64,000 nt of DNA from Maricaulis sp. (GTDB lineage Bacteria; Pseudomonadota; Alphaproteobacteria; Caulobacterales; Maricaulaceae): positions 26,016-90,015 of the forward strand of contig NZ_JADFAJ010000019.1 in NCBI RefSeq assembly GCF_015665295.1. Direction: 5' to 3'. The notes below the pieces were generated by a model, which was not told where the DNA came from, ran no database searches, and was given only the letters and a program-made list of their open reading frames with translations. Made by a program: the position numbers and the translations under genes. This document shows positions 34,704-43,882 of this stretch, piece after piece. The stretch's first letter is position 1; every line of letters starts with the position of its first letter.

Positions 34704-35621
34704 CTACGGGCGCAGGCCCTTGCGCGGATCATAGCCTTCCGGCGGCGACCACGTCTCAAGGAAAGCCTTGAGTGCCTCATCGCTGGACGGCAGCGCCACC
34801 ATCAGCCGGATCAGCTGGTCGCCGCGCTTGCCCTTGGCTCCCGCAAATCCCTTGCCACGCAGGCGCAGAAGCGTCCCGGTCGAGGATCCGGGCGGAACAC
34901 GGACATCGACCGGCCCGTCAATCGTCGGCACGCGGACCTTGGCCCCCAGCGCCGCTTCCTTGAGGCTGATCGGCAGTTCGAGGCGGACATCATCGCCCGC
35001 GCGGGAAAAGAATTTGTGTTCGGCGACCCGGATCTCGATCAAGGCATCACCGGCCGGTCCGCCACTGGCAGAGGGTTCGCCCTGGCCGCGCAGGCGCAGC
35101 ACCTGCCCGTCCGACGCGCCTGACGGCACGGCGACGTCCAGCGTCCGGCCACCAGGCAGGGTGACGCGATGCTTGCCGCCCTGGGCCGCTTCCATGAAGT
35201 CGACGGTCAGGCTCTGGCGCATATCGGCCCCCTTGCGCGGCGCCTGCTGCTGGCGGCGCGCGCCACCCTGGGCACCAAAATCGGTGAAGAGGTCGGAGAA
35301 AATATCCTCGAAACCGCCGCGCCCGGCATTGCGGGTCTGCCGGAAATTGAAGGGCCGGCCGCCGGCCGCATCGCCCATGCCGCCCATGCCGCCCATGCCG
35401 GGATGAAAGCCGGCGCGGGTCGCGGCATCATACTCGGCGCGCTTTTCCGGGTCCGAGAGCAGTTTGAAGGCCTGGGAAACATGTTTGAAACGCTCCTCGG
35501 CTGCAGCATTGCCGGGATTGGAATCAGGATGCAGTTCCTTGGCCAGCTTGCGATAGGCCTTGCGGATCTCCTCGGCCGTCGCCGTCTTGGGGACGCCAAG
35601 TATCTTGTAGGGGTCATCCAT
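34704..35621 (-). CDS. CbpA-like DnaJ family co-chaperone
   Basis: 305 aa. J domain about 1-70 (DDPYKILGVPKTATAEEIRKAYRKLA, HPD in KELHPDSNPGN), a G/F/M-rich linker (HPGMGGMGGMGDAAGG), no zinc-finger region, then two DnaJ C-terminal substrate domains (about 120-295). This is a class II DnaJ, like CbpA, that stimulates DnaK. ATG 35621 (MDDPYK) is typical; two other in-frame ATGs lie just upstream. Transcribed in the same direction after the GTA cluster, 97 nt downstream of its last stop. Confidence 0.88.
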   Translation of the reverse strand: MDDPYKILGVPKTATAEEIRKAYRKLAKELHPDSNPGNAAAEERFKHVSQAFKLLSDPEKRAEYDAATRAGFHPGMGGMGGMGDAAGGRPFNFRQTRNAGRGGFEDIFSDLFTDFGAQGGARRQQQAPRKGADMRQSLTVDFMEAAQGGKHRVTLPGGRTLDVAVPSGASDGQVLRLRGQGEPSASGGPAGDALIEIRVAEHKFFSRAGDDVRLELPISLKEAALGAKVRVPTIDGPVDVRVPPGSSTGTLLRLRGKGFAGAKGKRGDQLIRLMVALPSSDEALKAFLETWSPPEGYDPRKGLRP

Positions 35622-35718
35622 GCCCGTCATGCCTTGCAAAAGCCCTGCGTCTCGCGCCTGCTTGTCGTCAAACTCTCACATCATGTAAGCGGCTTTGGCG
35701 GCGATATCAAAGCCGGGC

Positions 35719-38700
35719 TCACAGGTCGAAGCCGGCCATTGCAGCCGGGCCCGCTCCGACCCGCGCGGAAATCTGCGACACCCGCACGGCGAGGTGGGCC
35801 GGCAGCGCGCCGAAAGCATCGATCAACAAGGCATCGGGCAAGCCGGTCTGTGGTGCCGCGATCCCGCCCAGCACGAGATTTTGGCCCGCCGCGTCCAGCT
35901 CGACCTGCCAGACCTCGCTCGCCTCACCCAGCGGCACCTCGGGCGCCGACCAGTCATCGCCGCCGATCCGCGTCTGGCGGATCCAGTGCAGGGTGCGGCT
36001 GTCACCGGACCCGGCCAGCGACAGGTGCACCGGTGGCAGCGGCATCAGATCGGCCGTGACCGCCGGCACAGTCCGCACCGTCGCGGCTTCATCAAGCGGC
36101 GAGCGCCCGTGCGCCACGGCGACAATGTCGAGATCGATCCCGCGCTCGTGCGGCGCCAGCACCAGGGGCTGACAGGCGGCATCCAGCACGACAACCCGCG
36201 CGCCGACCGGCGCCGACCGGGCGATGGTGTCGCCAAGCCCGCGCAAAAGCCCGCCGAGCCGGTATTGCCCGGGCGCGACCAGCTCGGCATCGGTAAAACC
36301 GATCACCTCCCACGTCCCCGCCTCGGCTTCGACGGCAATCCGGTTGGCACCGCCCAGAACCGCAAGCGTATCACGGCTCTCGACCTGGCCCCAGTCTAGG
36401 ATCAGCGCGATCGATGCCGCCCGGTCCCAGCGCCCGACCGGTCCTGTCCCGAGCGCCTCGACCAGTCGGCCCAGCCGCGCCGGGCGGGTCAGCTGCAGGC
36501 GGGCCTGACCGGCCAGCGCGATATCGATTGCGCCGGGCCGGTTTCGCGCCCAGGCCGCGACCAGCGGACCGTCGCGCGCTTCACCCGATTGCAGCGGCAG
36601 GTCGAGCACTTCCAGCGCCGGACGGGTCGCCAGCCCGGGCGGGGCCTCGTCGACCGCCGCCTCACCGGCGCTCAGCGTGGCACGGCGTCCGCCGGGCCGG
36701 ACCAGCCGGGCCGAGCGCACCGCGCCGCCATCGAGCGACGCGATCTGCCAGAGGCCACCCTCAATCAGCACCGCATCTCCCGGCTCAAGCCGGAGCGAGT
36801 CCGGCGGCAGGGTGAGTGCGACCTGATCGGCGCTCGCATGCGCAGCGGCCAGCCAGTCGGCACACCAGCGCCGGGCCGTGTCCGCATCGGCAACCACCGG
36901 CACGCTCAGACCCGCGCTTGTTACGGTGCCGAACCGCTCACGCGCGAAGGCCTGGCCGACACGGTAGGCGGCCCGGTCGTCATGAAAGCCGAGCCGGACA
37001 TCGCGGACCAGATCAAGCGGTGCCGGATAATGCCGGCTCACGGCATCGCTGCCGGTCGCCACCGGATCGGTGAGCACGAACCCGTCCGTGGCCGGATGCG
37101 CCGAGACAAAGCGCACGGCCTCGCTGCCCTCGATCACCGCAATGCCCAGCAGGCCGGTCAGCGGTTCCAGCGCCTCGCGCGCTGCCATCGGCCGGTCGAC
37201 CAGATAGCCGGCGACCAGATCGTCGACCGCGCCCGTCTCGACCGCGTCGAGGCCCGAGGCATTCGCCAGCTCGTCGATGATACGCGCCACCGGCACCAGC
37301 CCGGCGCGGCCATTTAGCCAGTGGCCGCGCCGCCAGTTGGCCCCGTCCGACCAGATCTCGCTGCGGGCGGGAAAATCGGGGAAGGGCCGCGCATCAAAGG
37401 CCCAGACCGCACACCAGCCCGGTTCGACCATCGGCCCGCCATAGAGCGGCGAGACCGGATTGGCGGCGGGGTCGTCCCAATGCGCCAGCAGGGCCTCCAG
37501 ATAGCGGCGCTGGATGAGATCATCGCGGCTGCCGGTCGAGAAGAAAGGCGGCGCGCTTTCCGAGCTCTTGGGATCGATGAAGACATTGGGCTGGTTGGCG
37601 CCCTTGTCGACGGCCGGACAGCCCAGTTCCGTGAGCCATATCGGTTTCGCGCGCGGCACCCAGCCGGTCGGGCTTTCGCTGCGGACACCGCCGGGCCGGT
37701 CATGATGGGCATTCGACCACCAGCCAACCAGGTCCTTGTAGCGCCACACCCAGTCCTCGCCATGACCGGCATCAAGGATGGCGGTGCGCAGCTGTGCTTC
37801 GCGATCGGCCGGGCTTGCATAATACCAGTCATACCCCTCCCCGCCGGTGACCTGGCTGGCGAGATAATCGCGGTCATGCGGGCTGGCAGCCAGCGGGGCA
37901 TCGAGATGGTCGTCACTGTCGCGCCAGTCCGAGAGCGGGATGTAGAAATCGATCGCGACCGCATCGATCACCGGGTGCGACCACAGTGGATCAAGGTGAA
38001 AGATCTTGGTCCCGCCACCCGGCTGATGGCCGTGATATTCGCTCCAGTCGGCGGCATAGGAGAGCCGGGTCGCCGGTCCCAGCAGGGCGCGTACCTCGCT
38101 CGCGAGTTCGCACAGGGCGGCAACGGCGGGATAGCCCTCGTCCGGTCCGGCGGTGGTCAGCGCCACCATTTCCGAGCCGATCAGGAAACCATCCACCCCG
38201 CCGGCCGCCTTTGCCAGCGCGGCGCAATGCAGGATGAAGCGGCGATAGCGCCACTCCGCCGGTCCGTCATAGCTGACCGAGCCTGCCGACACCGTAAAGT
38301 CCGACGCAGCGGCTGTCCCGAAGAAGTCCGCCACTTGCGGCGCCACACTCCCCTCCGTCGGACGGATACGCCCGCGCCAGGGATAGGCCGGCTGGCCGCT
38401 GCCGCCCTCCGGACCGGGCAAGACGTTGCCCTCGGCGATATCCATCAGGATGAAGGGATAGAGCGTCACCGTGAGGCTGCGCGCCTTGAGCGCCTGGATG
38501 AAGGCAATCACCCCGGCATCATCCGGCGTGCCGCCATAGACCGGACGGTCCGCCACCCGGCCGATCAGCCAGGCCGTGTCACGATCCGCCCCGGCGACCG
38601 ACCAGGCGGTCGGTCGGGTCTCGCTCTCGCGATCCTCGACACCGGGGCGGATCTCGCAATCGCCACAGCGCAGATCATCGCCGAACCAGGCCAGCACGAT

Positions 38701-39471
38701 CTGCACCGCCCGGCAGGCCGGCAGGTCGCGCTCCAGATCGTCCAGCGCCGCCATCACATCGGTCAGCCCGCGTGAATTATTGCGGTTGAGCGGGGTCTCC
38801 GCGCCCGGCCCGTCGAGCCGCATCACCGGCTCGGGCGAAAGGGCGAACTCGCCGCAGCCGGGGATGAGATTGACCCCGCGCACCTGCGTCTCCAGCCCGC
38901 CCTCACCGGCACCGCGAAACACTTCGACCGAGAGATTGGGGATGCGATGGCCGAATTCATCCAGCGCAAAATCCTCGAGGACGAGATAGGCGGTGCCGCG
39001 AAAGCCGGGCGCGTCCGGACCCTCGATGGCACTGATCAGCGCATCCGGCGCCTGGTCTTCGGTCCCGGCATGCCAGCGCACGGCAAAGCGCGACTGGTCG
39101 AGCAGCGCGCCATTGGCCCAGATCCGGCCAATCCCGGAAATCGCGCCCTCGCACAGGCCGACGGCGAAGGAGAGTGAATAGGAAAAGCCGGTCTCTCTTG
39201 GTCCCGACTTTCCGCCACCGGAAGTCTCGGCATGTTCGGCAAAGCGCGCCGCCCAGATCACCTGACCGGCGAGCCGGGCCCGGCCCCACAGGCGCGGCAT
39301 GGGCGCACCGTCCGTCGAGGTCTGGACCGGCAATTCGATCAGGCGCGGCCCTTCGCGCGCCGGCAGCAATGTATTGAGCGCCGCACTCGCCGCAGCCTGC
39401 CCCAGCGCCGGCAGGGCAGCGCGCAGGCCGGTCAGGGCAACACGGCCGGCGGTCAGGACAAGCTGGGCCAT
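35719..39471 (-). CDS. GTA gp15: tail hub/host-specificity protein (TIM-barrel megatron)
   Basis: 1250 aa, the largest protein of the cluster. The N-terminal third resembles phage tail hub domains (TDGAPMPRLWGRARLAGQVIWA). The centre holds the GTA TIM-barrel domain (VDGFLIGSEM; WLTELGCPAVDKGANQPNVF; YKDLVGWWSNAHHD) and the C-terminal part the phage-tail_3-like domain. It sits at the tail tip and probably contacts the recipient surface. It overlaps gp14 by 19 nt. The last 100 residues are probably beta-rich. Confidence 0.9.
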   Translation of the reverse strand: MAQLVLTAGRVALTGLRAALPALGQAAASAALNTLLPAREGPRLIELPVQTSTDGAPMPRLWGRARLAGQVIWAARFAEHAETSGGGKSGPRETGFSYSLSFAVGLCEGAISGIGRIWANGALLDQSRFAVRWHAGTEDQAPDALISAIEGPDAPGFRGTAYLVLEDFALDEFGHRIPNLSVEVFRGAGEGGLETQVRGVNLIPGCGEFALSPEPVMRLDGPGAETPLNRNNSRGLTDVMAALDDLERDLPACRAVQIVLAWFGDDLRCGDCEIRPGVEDRESETRPTAWSVAGADRDTAWLIGRVADRPVYGGTPDDAGVIAFIQALKARSLTVTLYPFILMDIAEGNVLPGPEGGSGQPAYPWRGRIRPTEGSVAPQVADFFGTAAASDFTVSAGSVSYDGPAEWRYRRFILHCAALAKAAGGVDGFLIGSEMVALTTAGPDEGYPAVAALCELASEVRALLGPATRLSYAADWSEYHGHQPGGGTKIFHLDPLWSHPVIDAVAIDFYIPLSDWRDSDDHLDAPLAASPHDRDYLASQVTGGEGYDWYYASPADREAQLRTAILDAGHGEDWVWRYKDLVGWWSNAHHDRPGGVRSESPTGWVPRAKPIWLTELGCPAVDKGANQPNVFIDPKSSESAPPFFSTGSRDDLIQRRYLEALLAHWDDPAANPVSPLYGGPMVEPGWCAVWAFDARPFPDFPARSEIWSDGANWRRGHWLNGRAGLVPVARIIDELANASGLDAVETGAVDDLVAGYLVDRPMAAREALEPLTGLLGIAVIEGSEAVRFVSAHPATDGFVLTDPVATGSDAVSRHYPAPLDLVRDVRLGFHDDRAAYRVGQAFARERFGTVTSAGLSVPVVADADTARRWCADWLAAAHASADQVALTLPPDSLRLEPGDAVLIEGGLWQIASLDGGAVRSARLVRPGGRRATLSAGEAAVDEAPPGLATRPALEVLDLPLQSGEARDGPLVAAWARNRPGAIDIALAGQARLQLTRPARLGRLVEALGTGPVGRWDRAASIALILDWGQVESRDTLAVLGGANRIAVEAEAGTWEVIGFTDAELVAPGQYRLGGLLRGLGDTIARSAPVGARVVVLDAACQPLVLAPHERGIDLDIVAVAHGRSPLDEAATVRTVPAVTADLMPLPPVHLSLAGSGDSRTLHWIRQTRIGGDDWSAPEVPLGEASEVWQVELDAAGQNLVLGGIAAPQTGLPDALLIDAFGALPAHLAVRVSQISARVGAGPAAMAGFDL

Positions 39472-39968
39472 ATCATCTCCTCAAGCCGCTCGGCTTCGGG
39501 CAGGTCGGGAAAGGCGAAGGCGGCGACCGCTCGTCGTCGCCACCAGGGCGTCAGTGCGGTTTCGCAGACACTGCGATGCCAGTAGGCGTGGATGATCCGC
39601 CCGGATTGAGACTTGCCGGATTGAGACTTGATCGCACAATGCCGCGCCGCACCGCCTGGCTCGACGGCAAACAGGAGAAGATCGCCGGGGCGGGCCGCCG
39701 CCTTGTCGATCTCGCGGCAATGGGCCTGGGCACCCGCCAGCAGCGCGCCGTCAAAGGCCCCGGTCGAAAGATCGCGATCATAGACAGGCACAGCCTGCGG
39801 CTCGGCGCCATAGAGCGCCCGCCAGATCCCGCGCACAAGGCCGAGACAATCCGTCCCGGCACCCAGACAGCTGGCGCGGTGACAAAAGGGCGTGCCGATC
39901 CAGCGCCTTGCCTCGGCGAGCGCCCTGGCGCGCACGGAGACCGGCTTGCGGCGAGCCAAGCCGCTCAT
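39453..39968 (-). CDS. GTA gp14: NlpC/P60-type cell-wall peptidase
   Basis: 171 aa. NlpC/P60 fold: catalytic Cys41 in GAGTDCLGLVRGIW, His110 in AARHCAIK, a third polar residue near the HAYW segment (His127). Cuts peptidoglycan cross-links so the tail can reach the inner membrane. A 15-bp tandem duplication duplicates KSQSG at 114-123. Overlaps gp13 by 4 nt and gp15 by 19 nt. Confidence 0.85.
   Translation of the reverse strand: MSGLARRKPVSVRARALAEARRWIGTPFCHRASCLGAGTDCLGLVRGIWRALYGAEPQAVPVYDRDLSTGAFDGALLAGAQAHCREIDKAAARPGDLLLFAVEPGGAARHCAIKSQSGKSQSGRIIHAYWHRSVCETALTPWWRRRAVAAFAFPDLPEAERLEEMIWPSLS
39601..39630. repeat. 15-bp tandem duplication within gp14
   Basis: CCGGATTGAGACTTG is present twice head to tail at 39601-39615 and 39616-39630. 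It is in frame and duplicates the residues KSQSG four residues after the predicted catalytic histidine. A recent replication slip is likely; identical copies indicate little time for decay. Confidence 0.9.
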
Positions 39969-40633
39969 CCGCCCAGCCCCCGCGAGCCGCCATCGCGCAC
40001 CGCCTCGCTGGCCGGCGAGGCCTGCAGCAAATCATTGCCGACCATATAGGGGAAACCGCGGAAATTGAGCGTGTTGGCGAAGCGGTCGCGGCAGGTTGAA
40101 AAGGCCTTGTCGCAGCCGCCCGCGAAACCGGGATGATCCTCCGCCACGCCGCAGCGCGCATCGCCGAGATCGGCATCACAGCGCCGGGCAAAGACCCGGC
40201 CCGTCACCCGCGAAAGGCGATGAGAGAGGCCGAGCAATTCGGCCTGGAAGCGGCCATCAACGGCGCGAATCTCGCCCAGCTCGCCCTGCCCGGTCTTCAC
40301 ACCCGGCGGTGGATCGGCCGACCAGTCGACCCGCCAGCTCTCGACCCGGGCGCCGGACCACAGACCGGCTTCCAGATCCTCCGCTCGCAGCACGGCATCA
40401 TCAAGCGCGCCGACAAGACCGGCCTGGTCCGGTGCCAGCCCGGTCTCGGCGGCCAGCATGTCACCACCGAAGCCTGTTGCCGCATGGCAGGTCACCCCGT
40501 CCAGCACCAGGTCATGATCATGATCGGTAAAGCCGAACCGGGCGCCGTCGCGCCGGGTAACGATCCAGGCCTGGCACAGGCAGGACACACCGCTGGCCAG
40601 CGCCGCCGCAATCGGCGTCGGGATTTCACGCAT
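39965..40633 (-). CDS. GTA gp13: DUF2163/BR0599-family tail hub protein
   Basis: 222 aa. DUF2163 signatures: VSCLCQAWIVTRRDGARFGFTDHDHDL near the start, then GVAEDHPGF and a terminal LNFRGFPYMVGNDLL. In the RcGTA particle this protein forms part of the hub with gp12 and gp15, and it contains Cys pairs that may bind a Fe-S cluster in the structure. A strong AAGGAGG five nt before ATG 40633 fixes the start over the GTG at 40639. 35 nt separate it from the gp12 gene, the longest gap in the tail block. Confidence 0.85.
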   Translation of the reverse strand: MREIPTPIAAALASGVSCLCQAWIVTRRDGARFGFTDHDHDLVLDGVTCHAATGFGGDMLAAETGLAPDQAGLVGALDDAVLRAEDLEAGLWSGARVESWRVDWSADPPPGVKTGQGELGEIRAVDGRFQAELLGLSHRLSRVTGRVFARRCDADLGDARCGVAEDHPGFAGGCDKAFSTCRDRFANTLNFRGFPYMVGNDLLQASPASEAVRDGGSRGLGG

Positions 40634-40668
40634 GCACACCTCCTTGCCGCCCCGTTCCGGGCGGTCGT

Positions 40669-41295
40669 TCAGGGTCTGATTTCGATGAGGGGGATGGTGC
40701 TCGCCGAGGCCGCGCCGGGATCATCCAGCGACAGGTCGAGCCGGTCGGTGTCAAAACGCACCGGCACGTCAAAGGCAAAACCGGCGGTCACGGCGACGCC
40801 CGCGGCAGGCGGGCTGGCCAGGGTGACGACACCCGTCGCCGTATCGACCAGAAACCCGACCGTCTCGACCCCGTCCAGCGCCACACGGACCGAGCCCTCG
40901 ACCGGTTTGCTGATGGTCCGGGTCCAGGACGCATCACCGCTTTGATAGTGTTTGACCAGCTGGAAGGACGTCGCCGCTCCATCGCCGGTGCCCAGCAGCT
41001 GATCCGTCGGGCTCGGCGCCTGGTCCGGCGATGTCGAGCGATTGTCGAACGGATCGCGAAAGCGGAAGCCGTGCAGCGGTCCACGCCGCGCCTCAAAGAA
41101 TTCGATCAGCGCGTGACTGTCAGCCAGCGAGCGCACGCCCGGCCCGGCATCATAGCGGCGCCGGCTGTCGGCCCAGGGCGTATTGCGCTGTTCCCGGCCG
41201 GACAAGAGCGGCACGATCTCGGTACGCCGTTCCGGTCCGCCCGTGGCCCCGATCGAGACCGAGAAGGGAAAGCGGACTTCGTGGAACACACTCAT
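40669..41295 (-). CDS. GTA gp12: DUF2460 distal tail protein
   Basis: 208 aa. DUF2460 (TIGR02217) family: FHEVRFPFSVSIGATGGPERRTEIVPLLSG, then NTPWADSRRRYDAGPGVRSLADSHALIEFFEARRGPLHGFRFRDPFD. It forms the ring that links the tail tube to the hub. Overlaps gp11 by 4 nt (ATGA). Confidence 0.9.
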   Translation of the reverse strand: MSVFHEVRFPFSVSIGATGGPERRTEIVPLLSGREQRNTPWADSRRRYDAGPGVRSLADSHALIEFFEARRGPLHGFRFRDPFDNRSTSPDQAPSPTDQLLGTGDGAATSFQLVKHYQSGDASWTRTISKPVEGSVRVALDGVETVGFLVDTATGVVTLASPPAAGVAVTAGFAFDVPVRFDTDRLDLSLDDPGAASASTIPLIEIRP

Positions 41296-41807
41296 GACCA
41301 GCGCCGCCCCTCATCGACCGCCCGGGCCAGGCTGCGCGCGATGCGGGCGCGCGATTGCGCCACCACCCGTTCGCTGTCGCCGGCATGGCCGGGCGGCAAG
41401 GTGAGATGGATGTGCACGGTCTGGCCGCCGCCCGCCGCGCCGATCTGACCGCCCGTGCCCGGCACAAACACTTCCGGTCCGCGCTCGCCAACCAGATAGG
41501 CCGATCCCGCCTGCACCGGCCCGCCCTCGGCGCGGGCGCCGGACGGTGTCACCGATCCCAGCACCCGGTCGATCAGCCCGGCCAGCGGACGCTCGATCAC
41601 CTGCTGGGCGGCGAGACGCGCCAGATCCGCCAGGATGGCCTCGGTCATGCGCGAGAAATCCGCCTCGCCGGACCTTGCGGCCCGGCCGAGCGCCTGTTCG
41701 ATCCGGCTGCCGGCGCGTTCGAACGCTGTTTCCAGCGCCTCGGCGGCACGCTGGCCGGGCCCGTCGGCGAAATCGTCGAGCGGATTGTCGGAAGAGGATG
41801 GGCTCAT
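41292..41807 (-). CDS. GTA gp11: tail tape-measure-like protein
   Basis: 171 aa, short for a tape measure, as expected of the GTA's short tail. N-terminal Asp/Ala-rich helices (DDFADGPGQRAAEALETAF) and a C-terminal GPEVFVPGTGGQIG...QTVHIHLTLPPG block typical of phage tape-measure/minor tail proteins. Overlaps gp10.1 and gp12 by 4 nt each. Identity relies on order and these motifs. Confidence 0.8.
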   Translation of the reverse strand: MSPSSSDNPLDDFADGPGQRAAEALETAFERAGSRIEQALGRAARSGEADFSRMTEAILADLARLAAQQVIERPLAGLIDRVLGSVTPSGARAEGGPVQAGSAYLVGERGPEVFVPGTGGQIGAAGGGQTVHIHLTLPPGHAGDSERVVAQSRARIARSLARAVDEGRRWS

Positions 41808-41995
41808 CTTTCAGCCTCCTTGTCAGAATTGTCGGGAAAGCGCTGGCGCAGGGCCTCCAGCCCGGCCCGGTCGAGCGGCACGGTGGCGGCCAGCGGTCCG
41901 GTCAGGGCCCGCCATTCCACCAGCGAGAGGCGCCACAGCGTCTCGGGCATCAGGCCGATCGCCAGGCCGGTGCGCAGGATGGCAGCCCAATTCAT
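41804..41995 (-). CDS. GTA gp10.1: small tail assembly protein (TIGR02216 type)
   Basis: 63 aa. Pattern MNWAAILRTGLAIGLMPETLWRLSLVEW is typical of the small phage protein lying between gp10 and gp11 in GTA clusters; such pairs act as tail assembly chaperones. ATGA overlaps on both sides. Function follows the family, not the sequence. Confidence 0.8.
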   Translation of the reverse strand: MNWAAILRTGLAIGLMPETLWRLSLVEWRALTGPLAATVPLDRAGLEALRQRFPDNSDKEAER

Positions 41996-42261
41996 GCCTC
42001 CAGCCCCGCCGCCAGACAGGCCGCGACCGCATCGGCCGCTTCGGCCAGTGACAGGGGCGCCGCCTTGAGCGTCTCAAGCGAGACCGGGCTGCCGCCACCG
42101 CGGGCGAGAATCTCGACGAGGCGCAACAGCCTGTCCGCCGTCAGCGCGTCCCCGTCGCGGGTCAGCGCTTCGATCTCGGCCAGACCGCCCAGCGTGAGAC
42201 ACAGCGTCAGCCGCCTCTCACCGGCGAGGAGTTCGACCTCGCCGCGTTGCGGATTGGCCAT
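41992..42261 (-). CDS. GTA gp10: tail assembly chaperone-like protein
   Basis: 89 aa. Begins MANPQRGEVELLAGERRLTLCLTLGGLAEIEALTR, the beta-strand and helix pattern of phage tail assembly chaperone family 11. One base separates it from the major tail protein gene; it overlaps gp10.1 by 4 nt. Confidence 0.85.
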   Translation of the reverse strand: MANPQRGEVELLAGERRLTLCLTLGGLAEIEALTRDGDALTADRLLRLVEILARGGGSPVSLETLKAAPLSLAEAADAVAACLAAGLEA

Positions 42262-42262
42262 C

Positions 42263-42679
42263 TCAGAGCGCCGCGAACGCGATCGGTCCGGCCGAGGCCA
42301 GGCTCATCGACCAGGTCGCCTCGCCATCATGCCGGCCGGCATAGTCCAGCGCCGCGACCAGGAAGGGCCCGGTCAGCGTGCCGAAATCGGGAATGACAAG
42401 CTGCCAGGCCAGCGCCGCCTGGTCGAAAAACGCCTGCCGGATCTGCGCATCGGCCGCGGCATCGACAAACACGCCGGAGCCGGACACGCCGCACGTCTTC
42501 ACCCCGCCGCCGGCCAGCAATTCACGCCAGCCTTGGACGCTCTCGGCATGGGTGACATCGACCGTGCGCGCATTGAGCGAAATCGTCTTGAGCCGGAGCC
42601 CGGCGGCACTGGTAAACACAGGCGGATCGGCGCTGTCACCGATACGGATCAGGATATCGCGGCCGGACTGGACACTCAT
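42263..42679 (-). CDS. GTA gp9: major tail tube protein
   Basis: 138 aa. TP901-1-like major tail protein: SGRDILIRIGDSADPPVFTSAAGLRLKTISLNARTVDVTHAES, then WRELLAGGGVKTCGVSGSGVFVD, typical of the tail tube subunit in GTAs. It polymerises into the short tube. It overlaps gp8 by 4 nt and is one base from gp10. Confidence 0.9.
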   Translation of the reverse strand: MSVQSGRDILIRIGDSADPPVFTSAAGLRLKTISLNARTVDVTHAESVQGWRELLAGGGVKTCGVSGSGVFVDAAADAQIRQAFFDQAALAWQLVIPDFGTLTGPFLVAALDYAGRHDGEATWSMSLASAGPIAFAAL

Positions 42680-43128
42680 GGCAGGTCTCCTTCGTCGATT
42701 GGATGGTCACGCCCCGCCACCGCCTTCACCCGCAGCACGCCACGTTTCATCCGCCGCTCCGGCGTGGTGAAGACGTCGCGATAGACCGGGGTCAGGGTGA
42801 CGAGGCGCCAGGGGTCGGGCAGGACGGGCTCGGGCAGATCAGGATCGGCGGCCAGCGCGTGGACGGCGTCGGCCAGCGCCTCGAGCACCGGGCCGGGATC
42901 GCCGTCGCGATACCAGACATCGAGGCCGAGCCGGACCTCGGCGAGGCGAACCCCGTCGCCGCCCTTCTCACTGATCTCGGCCCGGCCCCAGCTGGCATGG
43001 GGAAAGGCGGCGCGGTGATCGCGGCTCGCATGCAGGCGCAAGGGGTCACCGAGCAGGAGGGCGATTTGCGGCGTGTCGGCAAACTGCGCCGCCAGCGCGG
43101 CCTGCAGCGCTTCGACCACCCCGCTCAC
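42676..43128 (-). CDS. GTA gp8: tail terminator (DUF3168)
   Basis: 150 aa. DUF3168 features: EALQAALAAQFADTPQIALLLGDPLRLH and VYRDVFTTPERRMKRGVLRVKAV near the C-terminus. Caps the tail tube and joins it to the head. Its gene follows gp6 directly with a 4-nt overlap, where most RcGTA-like clusters place gp7. Confidence 0.85.
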   Translation of the reverse strand: MSGVVEALQAALAAQFADTPQIALLLGDPLRLHASRDHRAAFPHASWGRAEISEKGGDGVRLAEVRLGLDVWYRDGDPGPVLEALADAVHALAADPDLPEPVLPDPWRLVTLTPVYRDVFTTPERRMKRGVLRVKAVAGRDHPIDEGDLP

Positions 43129-43703
43129 AGCGACACCGGACGGAAGGGGCGGATCAGCTCCGCCACGCCGGGCGGCAAGGCGCTGGCGCCATTGGTTTCG
43201 GCGAGATGGACGGTGAGCTGGAGGATGGCTTCGCGCAGCGGCGCCGGCACGTCCTCGGGCGTCTCGCCATAGCCGCAGCGAAAGCGGATCTCGATGCCCG
43301 CTGCGGCCCGCCCCGGCTGCGGCCAGCTCATGCCGGGCCGCAGGACGAGCCGGCCCGGATCGCTCAGCCTATCCACGAAAAACGCCGCCGGATCGATCTC
43401 CGACGGCGTATCATCCGCGCCATATATGGTGACCGCCTCGAGCGCGATCAGCGGCGGTTTCAAGAGCCTCAACCGCGTCCCGAAGGCCGAAAGCCGCCCC
43501 TCGCCCCACCACACATCGCGGCGTTCCAGCCAGGTCTGGGCGAGAAGCGCCCGCCCGGTATCCCGCTCGACACGCGCCCGGGCCGTTTGTATCCAGTGGT
43601 TGATCGCGTCGTCCTGCGACGCATCCGCCACCCGAAGGCGAGCCCTGGCGTCTGGCAGGCTGACAGGCTCCGCGGCGGGCGGAGTGAGGAGTGTGAGGGA
43701 CAT
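43125..43703 (-). CDS. GTA gp6: head-tail adaptor (phiE125 gp8-like)
   Basis: 192 aa. Signature of the head-tail connector: PVSLPDARARLRVADASQDDAINHWIQTARARVERDTGRALLAQTWLERRD. ATG 43703 has GGAG eleven nt upstream; the longer frame to 43754 would run into repeat B2. It bridges the portal and the tail. The 520-bp gap before it holds repeats, so its transcript must cross them from the capsid gene. Confidence 0.85.
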   Translation of the reverse strand: MSLTLLTPPAAEPVSLPDARARLRVADASQDDAINHWIQTARARVERDTGRALLAQTWLERRDVWWGEGRLSAFGTRLRLLKPPLIALEAVTIYGADDTPSEIDPAAFFVDRLSDPGRLVLRPGMSWPQPGRAAAGIEIRFRCGYGETPEDVPAPLREAILQLTVHLAETNGASALPPGVAELIRPFRPVSL

Positions 43704-43738
43704 GGGGGAGTACTCCGTGGTTCCGGTCAGCGCCATCT

Positions 43739-43839
43739 CCATTTTCCCGGACACGCGTCAGCGTGATCCGGGACCAACCGGCAGCTCATTGATTCAAGGC
43801 AAGTTCGGTTGGTCCCGGGTCTTCGCCCGGGACAAATGG
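43739..43839. repeat. Interspersed palindromic repeat, family B copy 2
   Basis: Starts CCATTTTCCCGG and ends CCCGGGACAAATGG. Internal GGACCAACCGGCAGCTCATTG and GGTTGGTCCCGGGTCTTCG pair to extend the stem. Very like copy 3. It lies in the gp6-gp5 gap, just ahead of the gp6 start. Confidence 0.8.
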
Positions 43840-43882
43840 GCGGGCAAGGTTGGGGTTAAACAATCCGCGCCCCGGCGCGGAC

